Source: Pascua guehoae
Taxonomy: Eukaryota; Basidiomycota; Tremellomycetes; Trichosporonales; Trichosporonaceae
Length of the DNA: 64,000 nucleotides
Reading direction: 5' to 3'
Assembly (NCBI GenBank): GCA_001600415.1
Contig: BCJX01000013.1
Span: 750,116 to 814,115 of the forward strand
In this document: positions 1-10,568 of the stretch, piece by piece
Numbering within the stretch: the stretch's first letter is position 1
Layout: each line of letters begins with the position of its first letter
Position numbers and translations under genes: made by a program
The notes under the pieces: generated by a model
The model's input: the letters and a program-made list of their open reading frames with translations, nothing else
What the model was told of the DNA's origin: nothing
The model's database searches: none

Positions 1-182
1 GGGTTGGGGTTGGGGTTTGGGTTGGGTGAGGCGCTGGGTGAGGGGCGCGCACTGGCTTCTGGTGGAGTTGCTACTCCTTAGTGCCCCGCTCTCGACAGGC
101 ATTAACACGCGTACCCCACAAGTGGACCAGGAGAGCACCAACTCGGCCTCCAACCCAAGAGTGACCTCACACCAAGACGTAC

Positions 183-294
183 CCGGCTCGAGGTCCTCGG
201 GCTGCGTGACTGGAATCTCCTTGATCACCGTCCCCGCCTGTGCCGACTCGGAGACGGCCGCGCGCTGCGTCTTGGGAATGCCGGTCGTGACCAT
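183..294 (-). CDS. Zinc-type alcohol dehydrogenase, first exon only (runs off the left edge)
   Basis: The minus strand reads from an ATG at 294 into about 37 codons beginning MVTTGIPKTQRAAV and ending in KEIPV followed by PEDLEPG. It then meets a good GTACGT donor at 182. The pattern 'IPKTQ.A.V......IKEIPV..P..L.PG' is typical of the N-terminus of cytosolic medium-chain zinc alcohol dehydrogenases, which reduce aldehydes with NADH. Codon use is C/G-ending like the other genes. No continuing exon with the expected cysteine zinc ligand is visible in bases 1-181, so the rest either lies off the window or has been lost at a scaffold end. The family call rests only on the N-terminal pattern. Confidence 0.45.
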
Positions 295-739
295 CGTGAG
301 TAGTGAGTACGTGGGGCGCCGAGGGTAGCACAGTGGTAGAGTTTATGTAGGTGAATGGATTAGCAGTGATGACAAGCGGTAGGAATGGCGGGTATGTCGA
401 TCATGTAGCATAGCCGGTCGGGCGCCGCGTTGTTGTTGAGGACACGCATGCACCCAGGTTCGGAAGAGGATTGTGGCATGTGGATCGCCGAATGCCGAGT
501 GGATGCGGTGTTCGCCGCATGGGGAGGTGTCACATGACGGATTGACGGGCGCGGACGTGCACGCACGTCGTGCTCTATGCTCGGTGATAAGTGATTCAGT
601 GATTCTTCAACATGCATACTCGCGGTCCGAGTTGAGAGCTACAATCACTTATCGGTGTCTTTCATAGTCGCCGGTTTCTCTTGCCGCTCGACAGGTCTGT
701 ATCGCCACACCTCGACGAGAAGGTGACGAAAACGGCTGC

Positions 740-793
740 CTACTTGTTCTTATTCGCCGCCTTCTTCGCGGCCTTTTCTTCAGCCAGCTTCCA
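740..793 (-). pseudogene. Possible C-terminal exon, Lys/Ala-rich tail
   Basis: After a plausible acceptor (…gcgcccag) the minus strand encodes WKLAEEKAAKKAANKNK followed by a stop. This is a coherent charged helical tail of the sort found at the ends of small nuclear or ribosomal proteins. No upstream exon joins it convincingly, because the next bases upstream are the 50-bp palindrome. It may be the last exon of a gene I cannot assemble, or a remnant. The parent family is not identifiable. Confidence 0.2.
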
Positions 794-800
794 CTGGGCG

Positions 801-850
801 CATGTTGTCGTAGGGCGGGTTCGGAAGCGAGCCCCCCCTACGACAACATG
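801..850. repeat. 50-bp inverted repeat (hairpin/cruciform)
   Basis: The 5' arm (801-823) and 3' arm (828-850) are reverse complements: 15 perfect pairs, one C·C mismatch, three G-C pairs, one G·T pair and three more pairs, closing on the four-base loop gaag at 824-827. Such a long near-perfect hairpin is unusual for intergenic fungal DNA. It could be a small foldback element, a cruciform-forming site or a transcript 3'-end hairpin. Confidence 0.85.
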
Positions 851-1590
851 AACAGGGCAACAAGAGAGACCGCCTGCCTAGTGACGAAGCTGGTGCAGAG
901 GAGCCGCGAAGAAGGCCGCGACTTTTGAACTCGTAGCGCCAATGTGCGCGTCCACCAATCTGGGGACATTTCTTTGAACACCAATCGCGTCTGCAAAGTG
1001 TCTGCGGATGTGGACATGTCGATGCTCCCAACATTGACACCCTGCTAAACATTATGCATGACTGTGCAACTACGCCATGGAGGCATACCTGCTTGACCCC
1101 TGGGTTCTGCGCCCACGACTGCCTGGCCCACTGGCCACTGGCCACTGGGACCGCGGCATGACATGACGCACACGGTTTCTGTTCGGCAATTTTCCCGATC
1201 TCCACATGCCCCGCAGATACACCAACGCACCCCCGCATGCCCCGCAGGTGCACGCGCACACGATCACGCTACACGCGCACACGACTACTCTGGCTGACAC
1301 GACCTAGGCACCGCACCGCGCGCACCACGGGACCCGCACCTTTGCACCGCGTGGTCCAATTCTTTGACTCGTTCATGTACCATGCCAACGATGACATCCC
1401 ATACGCAATGGTATTGTATTGCTTGTGAACACTTGATTATATCCTATATAAATGATCCTCCTGTACAAGTGTGCAAAGGTTGAACCAAACAACGACTGGT
1501 ATGACAACGACCCGACTTTGCTGAATGCGACTTGGCCAAACTCCTCCCCGCTTCACTCCCTCTCCCTTCTCCCTTCTCCCTTCCCTGTGC

Positions 1591-3369
1591 TCATTTTTCG
1601 TGGCGCACGACAGTCGACTCGCGCCTGTACGCCGCGGCCTCCTTGTTGGAGCGACCGGGGCGGTCGTCTTCCTCTGAGAGGAACTCGCCCTTTGCCTCCA
1701 TCTCGGTCGGTTCCGTGACCTTGAGGACGGCAGGGAGGGCGACAATGAGGGCGGCGGCAATAATGACCCAGTTGGAGATAAACTGCTTGCGCGCCGAGAG
1801 ATGGTTGGCCGTGAGTCGGAAGGCGACTGCGCCGCCGACGCACTGCATCGACTTGTAGACGCCGACAAAGCGGGCAGCCTCCTTTGGCGTGTTGCAGAGC
1901 GCGCCGAGCATCCAGTAGCAAAAGCCCTGCCACAGGGCGTCGAGCATGCCGTAGAAAATGTACAGGAACGCGGGGCCGACGTAGAGCTTTGCGTCGCTAA
2001 AGTCGATAAAGTTCTTTTTGCCCTGGGCCTCAAACCAGTTTTCGTACGCGAGACCGCCGCCCATGATCACGTTGCCGCAGACAAAGACGACGGCCCAGCC
2101 GATGAGCGCACGTTTGGGACGGTTGAACCACGGCATGTCCAGGACGCCACCGATGAGCACACCGCCAAACATTTGCGCGCCCCAGTAGAGCGCAGAGTTG
2201 AGCGAGCGCGCGCGGAGCGTAAACGAGCCACCGTTGACAATGTTCTGCTGGTACGAGTAGAACCAGTTCTGAGAGGGTGTCAGTGATAGCCGCGACTGGT
2301 AAACACATTTGTTCTTGACTTACGGCAGCAAAGCACATGGGGATCAGGAAGAGAATGCGCGGCTCGTCCTTGAGCTGGAGAACATGGAAGAATTCAGACT
2401 TGGCGGTGCGCGTAAAGCGCTCCCACCAGGCGCCGCCGAGAGTCTCCGACTTCTTGGGTGCTGCGCGCGAGCCGTCGCTGCGGCGGACCATGTGGGACGG
2501 GAGGAGGAAGAAGCACAGGCCCCAGCCAAAGAGCATGATGACCATGAACGCAATGTACGTGCCATTGGACACTGTGCCCGCCTTGATACGGTTGAAGCTG
2601 GTGGGTTAGCTTTTGAGTCCTTCGGCGACGACGACGCCTTGTCCAAGATAAGACTCACTTGAGACCAAGAGAGATAAAGGACCCAATCATACCGCCAAGA
2701 TTGAAGATGACCCAGAATAGCGCAATGCCTGCGACGTCAGATTTCTAGGCCTTATCATGAGCTAGATAACAACTCACTGCGTCCCTTCTGGTGTGGAAGA
2801 GGGTAACTAAGCATGATGGCACCCTGTCCGACCCAGAGGCAAGTGGCGCCGAGACCGAGAAGCGCGCCCGAGGCAATGACAAAAGCGCCATTGCCAGTGT
2901 GGTTGTAGCAGAGGAGGGAGCCAGTGTAGAGAGCGTAGGTCCATCCTCCAAGCGCGATGGAGCGGACACCGATAATGTCAAAGACGGGCTGGCCGACGAG
3001 GAGACCAGTCGCGGCGCCGACCGAGAGGAGGGCGACTGACGCGTTGGCGCCGGCCTGTGCGGGTGTTAGGACCTGCCAGTCTATTTCGGGATGGTGGGTG
3101 TGACGTACTGTGGGGTCGAGCTGACCGCTTCCGCCAAGACCCGAGATGGCATTGTACATTCCCGGGAGACAGAAGCAACAGAACGAGACGAGGACAACCT
3201 GGCTCCAGCTGCCTACGCCAAAGCGGTACAGGAAGCCGCGCTCCTTGAGCGACTCGGTGTCGGCCTCACGGTACGACTCGTGGACCTCGTCGTCGTGGGC
3301 ATGGCTCATCTTGATGGAGCCGTTGGAGCCCGGTTCGCGTGACCGCGCAGGGGCCGTGTGGCTAGCCAT
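1591..3369 (-). CDS. UNC93/DUF895-family major-facilitator membrane protein
   Basis: Five exons join cleanly on the minus strand from the ATG at 3369 to the stop at 1591. The cytosolic N-terminus (about 45 residues) leads into the first transmembrane segment (WSQVVLVSFCCFCLPGMYNA). Then come the family signature 'GLGGSGQLDPT' and about eleven membrane segments, including IALFWVIFNLGGMIGSFI, IAFMVIMLFGWGLCFFLLP and the NWFYSYQQNIVNGG region, ending in a charged tail with EEDDR. Introns lie near 3109-3074 (only 36 nt and in frame), 2779-2731, 2658-2597 and 2320-2270. Fungal DUF895 proteins are putative plasma-membrane or vacuolar transporters with no settled substrate. The fold and family are well supported; the substrate is unknown. 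The gene is divergent from the nitronate monooxygenase. Confidence 0.85.
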
Positions 3370-4341
3370 GATTTCGTGTTTGGGTGCTGTCGAGTAGCTG
3401 TGCGTAAAAAGGAGTGTAGAGGTCGAGCTACCTTGTGCCAGAGAGGCGGGGCATGATGGTCATTGAAAGGATTGCCGCCACTGCATTATGTATGCAGCAT
3501 TGTATGACAGCGACAACGTGCAGATCGAGGTCAATGAGCGGCAAAGCGAGTGTACATTGCGGGGCATGGCGGGGCATAGCGGGGCATGGCGGGGCATGGG
3601 CGGCACCTGCCTAACATGTGCGTTCGGTGAGTCCGGCGAAGTGTCCGACGTCCAAAGAGACTCTTGCTCAAACTCTACAGTACGATAGGAACCAGGGCTT
3701 GATAGGGTTGTTGGCCGCTCTACCTCTGCCCAAGTTGCCGCTATGGGCGGACAGTACGGTACCGAAGCGGGTCAATGTCAAGCGGACAGGACAAGGGGTA
3801 ACGGTGGGTGTCATCAGAGGGCAACACAGACACATGTGCATGATGCATGTGCTTCACGAAGGCCCCCCCGCACGGCACACGTCCCATTGTTTTCGATCGG
3901 GAGATGCGGCGAAATTCGGCATGGCCTGTGTTGGAAGAACAGCCCCCAGCTGAAATGGTCGGCAACGTGCGGCCAGCAACCGTCATGCGGCATTGACTGT
4001 CAACAAAGGCAATGTGGCAACGGACACAGTGGCCAATGGTTTGTTGACATGTTAGGGGAGCGGATCACTCATGTGCTGATCGCCATTGTTGATGCCTTGA
4101 TCGTCATGTGTGCGTGTGTGTGTGCCATGTGCCAGGTGGCACATGCCAGGTTGCACGTTGTTTACCACCCGGTTCATGACGTCGGCATTAAATGCCGACC
4201 TCCACCCAACCACACTCTGACGTGCTTAGTCAATTGGGTCGACTCGAACTCCGTGTCGGTGATCGTCAACATGCAACCGGTTCCCAACACCAAGTCCCAT
4301 TCTTGCGATCTTTGACTTACTCCCATTGCCCCATTCACAAA
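3370..4341. other. Divergent intergenic region with a short tandem repeat
   Basis: This stretch separates the UNC93-type gene (minus) from the nitronate monooxygenase (plus) and must hold both promoters. A roughly 10-bp tandem repeat, 'cggggcatgg', runs at about 3560-3600. No coding pattern was recognised and no clear TATA box sits close to either start. Confidence 0.6.
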
Positions 4342-5406
4342 ATGTCGCTCCTGAAACGCCTTGGCCTTCGCTACCCGATCATCCAGGCGCCGATGGCGGG
4401 CGTCACGACGCCGGCGCTGGCTGCGGCAGTCTCGAACGCTGGCGCGCTCGGCTCACTCGGTGTTGCAGCCCTGGACGCCGAGGGCGCGCGCAAGCAGATC
4501 CGTGCGGTGCGCGATGCGACAGACAAGGCCTTCAACGTCAACCTCTTTGTGCACCAGGACCCGTCGCCTGACGCTGCGCGCGATGCGGGGTGGATCGAGC
4601 ACCTTCGCCCCGAGTTTGAAAAGTTTGGCGCGTCGCCGCCGACGGCGCTCAAGGCGGGATACAAGTCGTTTCTCACGTATGACGACATGGTTGCGGTGAT
4701 TCTCGAGGAGAAGCCGCCGGTCGTGAGCTTCCACTTTGGCCTGCCGTCGCCCGCGGTCGTGCGCGAGCTCAAGGCCGCAGGGTGCGTGCTCTTTGCGTCG
4801 GCGACGAGCGTCGACGAGGCGCGCGCCGGCGAGGCGGCGGGCATGGACGCGATCGTCGCTCAGGGTTACGAGGCGGGCGGCCACCGTGGGATCTTTGACC
4901 CCGATGGACCCGACGAGAAGCTCTCTGCCCTCGAACTCACGCGCCGTGTCGTCGCCGCAGTCGGCGTGCCCGTTATCACCGCCGGAGGCATCATGGACGG
5001 CGCCGGTATCCGCGCCGCCCTCGATGCGGGAGCAGAGCTCGCCCAGCTCGGCACGGCGTTTGTCACCTGCACCGAGAGCGCAACGCCCGCCGCTCATCGC
5101 GCTGCCTTTAACACGGACGCTGTCAATCACACCCGCATCACCCCCGCCGTTTCGGGACGCCCCGCACGCACACTTGCTACGTCATGGAGTGCCATCACTG
5201 CCGACCTCGAGCAGAAGGGCCAGCTCTCCAAGATCGCAGCATACCCCAACGCCTATGACATTGCCAAGCAACTCAACGCGCTCGCGTCGTCAAAGGGAGA
5301 CACCAGCTATGGCGCATTCTGGTCCGGCACCGGTGCGCCCCATGTCCGTCCCATGCCTGCTGCCGAGCTTGTGCAGACGCTCGCCAAGGAGCTCGAGAGT
5401 GCTTGA
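4342..5406 (+). CDS. Nitronate monooxygenase (2-nitropropane dioxygenase family)
   Basis: This is a single-exon gene of 354 residues. It is an FMN-dependent TIM-barrel enzyme that oxidises alkyl nitronates such as propionate-3-nitronate, detoxifying nitro compounds. The N-terminus 'LGLRYPIIQAPMAGVTTPALAAAVSNAGALGSLG' type signature spans residues 5-40 (key residues QAPMAG and NAGALGSLG). FMN-phosphate binding elements follow: the 'QGYEAGGHRG' loop near residue 175, 'VPVITAGGI' near 212 and 'AELAQLGTAFV' near 235. The start at 4342 is chosen because the family N-terminus follows directly (MSLLKRLGLRYPI); upstream in-frame codons look non-coding. It is intronless among intron-rich neighbours, which could reflect acquisition from bacteria, but codon use matches the genome. 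Confidence 0.93.
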   Translation: MSLLKRLGLRYPIIQAPMAGVTTPALAAAVSNAGALGSLGVAALDAEGARKQIRAVRDATDKAFNVNLFVHQDPSPDAARDAGWIEHLRPEFEKFGASPPTALKAGYKSFLTYDDMVAVILEEKPPVVSFHFGLPSPAVVRELKAAGCVLFASATSVDEARAGEAAGMDAIVAQGYEAGGHRGIFDPDGPDEKLSALELTRRVVAAVGVPVITAGGIMDGAGIRAALDAGAELAQLGTAFVTCTESATPAAHRAAFNTDAVNHTRITPAVSGRPARTLATSWSAITADLEQKGQLSKIAAYPNAYDIAKQLNALASSKGDTSYGAFWSGTGAPHVRPMPAAELVQTLAKELESA

Positions 5407-5862
5407 GCATACTACTGTATTGTAAATATTTCCTCTCTTATGTGTCTGAAGCTACATGAGTGAGCAGCGGCTAGTTGTGAGCGGCTAAGCCGCGCGGTCA
5501 AGTCGGCTAAGGGTGCAGTAATTGTGGCGTCGGACCGATTCGTTCTTTGCTTTGCACCTGACACATCGAAACAAGGCCATGCACCATTCTTTGTGTGCGG
5601 GGGCCTCTGGAGCTGGAGTGACAGACTTTGCTTGGACGAGTGAAACAAGGGCCAACGGCCAACCGATTGCGGGAACTGGAAGCACGACCCCACTGACCCC
5701 CTGGTCCGCTTTTGCGGGCCGCCGGCGATTGAGCCGAAGAATCACTTGACCACACCCAGCATGGAATTCCACGCCACTCACTCTACTGATAGCAAGGCGT
5801 TTCCATCCCCGTGCATCCTTACTTGTCCATCTTCTCATCTTGTTCCTCCATTCCTGTCATCA
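5407..5862. other. Intergenic between nitronate monooxygenase and Zn2Cys6 regulator
   Basis: This holds the 3' flank of the upstream gene and the promoter of the regulator. The last 150 bases are pyrimidine-rich on the plus strand, as is usual just before fungal starts. No open reading frame with a recognisable pattern was seen. Confidence 0.55.
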
Positions 5863-8037
5863 ATGCCCCCGTCATCATCCACGCCCCCTGCCGGTGACGG
5901 CTCACAGGCCGGCAAGACCAAGCGCACAAGCGCGTGTCTGCACTGTCGTCGGCAGAAACTAAAGGTATGTATTGTGTTTGCGCATGTCCCGAGTTTCGCC
6001 CATCTCGCCGAGCTGTGTCTCAAAGAGATTGCTTGCTAGATCCGGACCGTCGCCGCTATTCGCCGTGTCGCTGACAATCAGTGCGATGGTGGTCCTGACC
6101 GAACGTGCACACGGTGTGTAGCAAGTGTTGCCTGCATGGCAGATGCACGACGGGTGGCGTGGGACTTTGCTAATGTCAGATGCCGCGACGATGGGGTGGA
6201 GTGTGTGGTGCGGCCGCGAGCCAATGCAGCCATCCTCGCCGACGACTTGCGATGGTGAGGAATACACACGTCGAGTGGTAGCCAGCCGCGATCATGACTG
6301 ACACGATGCAGGCAGCAGTCGGTCGAGATGCGCCTACAGGCGCTCACGCGCGAGATTGAAGAGGTCAAGTCTGTCAACGCTGGCTTGGTGCGGCAGATAC
6401 GCTCCGAGGGCTCGCGATCTTCGCGACGGTCGGCGTCACCGCCACCGCGGATTATTCAGCACCGTGGTAGCAGCTCCACGGTATCGGCTCCTGTCATCAC
6501 CAGCCCTCACGCCCCTCTGCCCAAACACCTCGTCGGTCTCCGTGATGTTCTGAGCCCTGCGCTCAATGCGCTTCAGCACCCAGCGCCGCTGGATGTCTCG
6601 ATCGACGACGCGACTCTGCTGTGGGAGTAGTACGTCCCCTACACATACCTGTACACCAGCGTCACTGACACGATAGCTTTTATGACTCGCTTGCCATCTT
6701 CCATGGCTTCACTGCGAGTACCGAGCTCGCGACGCCGTCTCCACTTCTCTTCTCAGCAGTAGTCACAGCGTCCGCCAAGCGCTTTATCGGTCAGATGGCG
6801 ACGCCCATTGAGCGCTGGGAGGAACTGTTCCAGCGCGCCTTGGTTCGCCTTCTGTATGTTGTGGTCCCAAAGACTTGGGACGACTGTGTCGCGCTTGGCA
6901 TTGCGCGAACTTGGTTCTGGAAGGCGGATGAGATCACTGCCGGTCTTATCTATGGCTCCTTTGTCGAGACCATCACTCCCAACCAGAATGACCTGAGGGA
7001 CCGCCGCGTTTGGGACTTTCTTGAAGTAAGCCTGCTGCCTCACCAGCCTCAGCCGGCGCTGACCAACAGATGACGACTGTGTCGCACGGCATTCTACACC
7101 TGTCCACCCCGATTGTACCCGACCAACCCCCGCGCGGGGTCCCCGACCGCCGACCTTCACACGTCCTCTTGATGGCTCTCAACGAGCTGTTTGACTCTTT
7201 GGGCGTCGTCTCGCGTGCCCTCACCAATCCCCGCAGCCTCGTCATGATGGCTCTCACCAGCCAGCCCTCTGCCAAGCCTCTTACGTTTGCAGAGATTGTT
7301 GTGCTTCGCAACTGTCGCACAGATCTTGAGCGGTGGTGCCCAAAGTGGCTGTATGAAATCCAACGTAGGTCGCACGGTTGCGCCCCTGTGACATGCTCTC
7401 TGACTCCTCCCAGACGCTGATGCTGCCGCACTTCCCACAGGAAGCGGGCGCGAGTTCCTCGTCGACCTTGTCACGCTCTACTACCATGTGGCTCTGGTGG
7501 TCCTCGATGGGTACCTGAACCAAGCATCCCCGCCCGAGAACCAGCGCTTTGAAGCTTCTGCGAGGGACCTGCTCAACCTGGCCGTCACAAAGTGGGCCGA
7601 CTCACTCCACTTCTGGCCCAAGCTCTTTTTGCACTCGAGTCTGATTGCAGCGCTCGTCCCCTCTCCAGATGGTGAGCACATGCACCCTCCCGCGAGTGTT
7701 GCTAACCTCAGACCCACTCGTGCGCCGAGCATACGACTGCTTTGTGACCATGTCCCCGATGCTGCAAACATCGGGTACAAAGCTTTTCCATCGGCTCTCG
7801 GAACGAGTGCAGGGAACGACCGCTTCTGCCCTGCCAATGCCGGTTTTTACGCCACAGGATGTGGACATCCCGATTGCGATGGCGTACACTGGGAGTGACT
7901 CTTTTTGGGCCGACCTGAGCGGCGTTCTCGGGCTGCCGCAGCCGGACTTGGCCGGTCCCATTCAGGTCCAACCACAGCAATGGCCGCGCGATCTGCCTCA
8001 ATGGAACCCCGCAGGCCAAGTCGAGCGCGTAGAGTAG
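5863..8037 (+). CDS. Zn2Cys6 transcription factor, candidate local regulator
   Basis: Eight exons assemble into one frame. The N-terminal binuclear zinc cluster is split by introns: CLHCRRQKLK at the end of exon 1, CDGGPDRTCTRC in exon 2 and DDGVEC in exon 3. This gives the six cysteines in C-x2-C-x6-C-x7-C-x2-C-x6-C spacing. A short coiled-coil linker follows (MRLQALTREIEEVKSVNA). A helical middle-homology region comes next (SLAIFHGFTASTEL, ERWEELFQRALVRLLYV, WDFLE) and the protein ends in PQWNPAGQVERVE. The acceptor and donor phases agree at every junction (introns begin at 5965, 6114, 6255, about 6631, 7026, 7364 and 7672). It ends 288 bp before the MurQ-like etherase on the same strand, so it may regulate the amino-sugar genes; that link is positional inference only. 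Confidence 0.85.
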
Positions 8038-8325
8038 GAACGCGATGCAGAGCAGATAGTGAGCCGGAAGAGTCAAAGCTTGATAGGGAGTCTTGCCGAG
8101 GCCGCGTGAGGCCAGAGCGGCCAGAGCCAGCGGAGCCAGCAGCGAGTTTGTAACTGATGTAATATTGTACCGCGCGGCCCTGTGTGATTCCACTCGGTAA
8201 ACTGGCCGCGTTAAAATCCCCCGAGCACATTGCCGGCCAGCTTGCCGAATCTTCGTTCGTCACTGACCATAATAGCGCCGCCAACCATCATAAATGCACA
8301 CCCAACGTCTCCCATCGCACTTACC

Positions 8326-9895
8326 ATGACCATCACAATGGCGCCCTACATTGACTTGTCAGTCCTCCAGACGGAGAAGCGCAACTCTCTCACCTGCGAG
8401 ATTGATGTCGTCGACACCGAGGACATGTGCCGTGAGTGTCGTCTGATAGGCGCACGTCCCACCCCCACTCACACATCTCGGCCTCCACCGACAATGGACG
8501 GACGGTGGCGCTAGATGCCCGTATGCCTATTCCTAGCGCGCGCCAAGTGCTAACACTGTCCAGGCATGATCAACCAGCAAGACCAGACCGTCGCCGTGTC
8601 CGTGTCACTATGCATCCCGACCATCGCCGCCATCGTCGACCAGCTGGCGCCCAAGGTCCGCCGCGGCGGCCGCGTCGTCTACATGGGCGCCGGCACGTCG
8701 GGGCGCCTGGGTATTCTTGACGCGTCCGAGATGTGAGCCAACCACAGGGTTCGGGGGCACTCGTGTACCCTGGCCCGTCATGTGTAACGCGTGCTGACGT
8801 CTAGCCCACCAACATTCTCGGCACCTTATGGCCAGTGGATTGGGTGAGTCCGAGCCTGCCGCACGCCGCACCGCGTGTCACTAGATTACTGGATCACTCG
8901 CCCAAACCCAAACTAACACCCCCAGCCTGATCGCAGGCGGCACCACGGCGATCCAGAACGCCGTCGAGGGCGCCGAAGACGCGCCCGAAGCAGGCGCCGC
9001 AGACCTCGCCGCCCTCTGCCCCCCACTCGACCCCGAGCTCGACAGCGTCATCGGCCTCGCCGCCTCGGGGCGCACCCCCTACGTCCTCGGCGCCCTCGAC
9101 TATGCCCGCGACCTCGGCGTCTTCACCGCGGGTATCTGCTGCGTCCGGCCCAGCGCCATGGCGGGCGTCGCTGACCTCGTCGTCGAATGTCCCGTCGGGC
9201 CAGAGGTCGTGACGGGCTCCACGCGGATGAAGTCGGGCACGGCGCAGAAGATGATTCTCAACATGATCTCGACGGGTGTGCAGCTGAGGATTGGCAAGAC
9301 GTATGGCAACCTTGTGAGTTTCGGTGCCGCGTTAGCGTGTTGTCGCGTTGGCGGGTAGGCGGGCTGCAAAGCACTATCAGTGCTGTTCTCTCTTATCCCA
9401 AGAGGTGATGGAGTGTGGCCCCACCGTCGCTGGGCAAGACGTACCGAGCAGGCATGGTCACGACCACTGCTGGGACAAGGGACGGCCATCATGGTCTTGG
9501 CCCCATCCTACACCTCCCATTCCCTGTCTTGCACAGCAGATCCACTCCTACACCCCAACATTTATTTCCACTCCCACCACCCCCCCCCCCCTCTTTCCCC
9601 CCACCCTTGAACCGAGACTAACCCACTCCAGATGGTCGACGTCAAACGCTCAAACTTCAAGCTCATCAACCGCGCCCGCCTCATCTTCCGCTCCGTCCTC
9701 GAACCCCTCACCCTCCCACCGACGTCGGTCAAGCTCAGCGTCGACCTCGCCGACAACGACGCCATTGACCGCATCATTGACGACTGCGACGGGAGCGTCA
9801 AGCGCGCCATGGTCGCTGCGCGCTGGGGGTGCAGCCCATCCGAGGCCGCAAAGCGTCTCGAAAAGGCAGAAGGCATCCTCAAGAAGGCGATTTGA
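8326..9895 (+). CDS. N-acetylmuramate-6-phosphate etherase (MurQ-like, SIS domain)
   Basis: Five exons (8326-8431, 8564-8732, 8805-8843, 8926-9313, 9632-9895) give 321 residues, the length of bacterial MurQ and about half that of animal glucokinase regulatory protein. MurQ cleaves the lactyl ether of MurNAc-6-phosphate to GlcNAc-6-phosphate plus D-lactate. The sequence follows MurQ throughout: EIDVVDTEDMCRMINQQDQ, then the sugar-phosphate loop YMGAGTSGRLGILDASE, whose final Glu matches the catalytic acid. GLIAGG and AVEGAED follow, holding the second catalytic Glu, then GLAASGRTPYV, GSTRMKSGTAQK and NLMVDVKRSN. The exon-exon joins restore these motifs exactly, so the gene is intact and adapted to splicing. 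Intron 4 is long (318 nt). It is convergent with the kinase gene at 10569-11725. Confidence 0.93.
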
Positions 9896-10568
9896 ACACG
9901 AGACGGCATAACTTGCATAGAAAACTATATCTGTCTGTACATCTTGGGCATGGACTATATTCTGGGCTACTGTACGTGTCAGTGTGTCTTCGATGGAGGT
10001 GGAACCTAATGGGGCTGTCAGTGTTCCAGCTGGCCGGGGAATGCCACAGGGCGGATGAAGACTGAGGGACTCTGTGTGTGTGTGTGTGGCAGTGGGGGGG
10101 GGGGGGGGGGGAGACCGGAGGATAGGGGCGATGTGTTTGTGGGGGGAAGGAGGAGGGGAGGGGACATCAAGGGGCACCAGCACCAGCACCAGCACCAGTA
10201 TGCGGTTCAGACACGGATGTGCAGTGGGCATGGGTTGCACATGTTTCTGGGTAGCAAGGCTGCGGCTGTCAGAGGATGTGAATTGCATGTCCGATTCTGT
10301 TCCAGCACTGTGCAAATTTTTTTTTTTTCTTTTTCTTATTACACGGTGAATAAGGCGCCAGTGAGGAATAGGTGCTCTCAGTCAAATTTCTGAGGGCGAT
10401 GGGTCTCTGTGCCAGAGCCAGCCCTCCTCAAACGACAAGCCTTGCTGAGAAATGCCCTCCCACACCTACGTGCCTTGTTGTCCTTCTACTACAGCATGCG
10501 ACCATGCACACATTCAAACCCTAGATAATCCAATGCCCTGCTATACACAATACACACGGTACAAAACG
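9896..10568. other. Convergent 3' flanks with homopolymer tracts
   Basis: This lies between the tail-to-tail etherase and kinase genes. It holds a TG repeat (about 10073-10088), an 18-base G run (10094-10111), a CACCAG/AGCACC repeat (about 10174-10199) and a T run (about 10317-10328). No coding pattern is visible. Both transcripts must terminate here. Confidence 0.6.

Larger units (their letters stand above)
295..1590. other. Intergenic, no convincing complete gene
   Basis: No reading frame here has a recognisable protein pattern apart from the short tail at 740-793. The stretch holds a 50-bp near-perfect palindrome (801-850), direct repeats of 'ccactgg' around 1128-1148, and a region around 1200-1290 rich in 'cgcacac' and 'ccccgca'. 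It is also the 3' flank of the transporter gene that ends at 1591. Confidence 0.6.

Noticed and set aside
1..40. G/T-rich start (gggttggggttggggtttggg) as a telomere
   Set aside because: Only three irregular units with different T and G counts, no TTAGGG-type array, and coding sequence begins within 200 bases.
8326..9895. Calling the etherase a glucokinase regulatory protein
   Set aside because: Length and motif order match single-SIS bacterial MurQ, and the second SIS domain and lid domain of the animal protein are absent.
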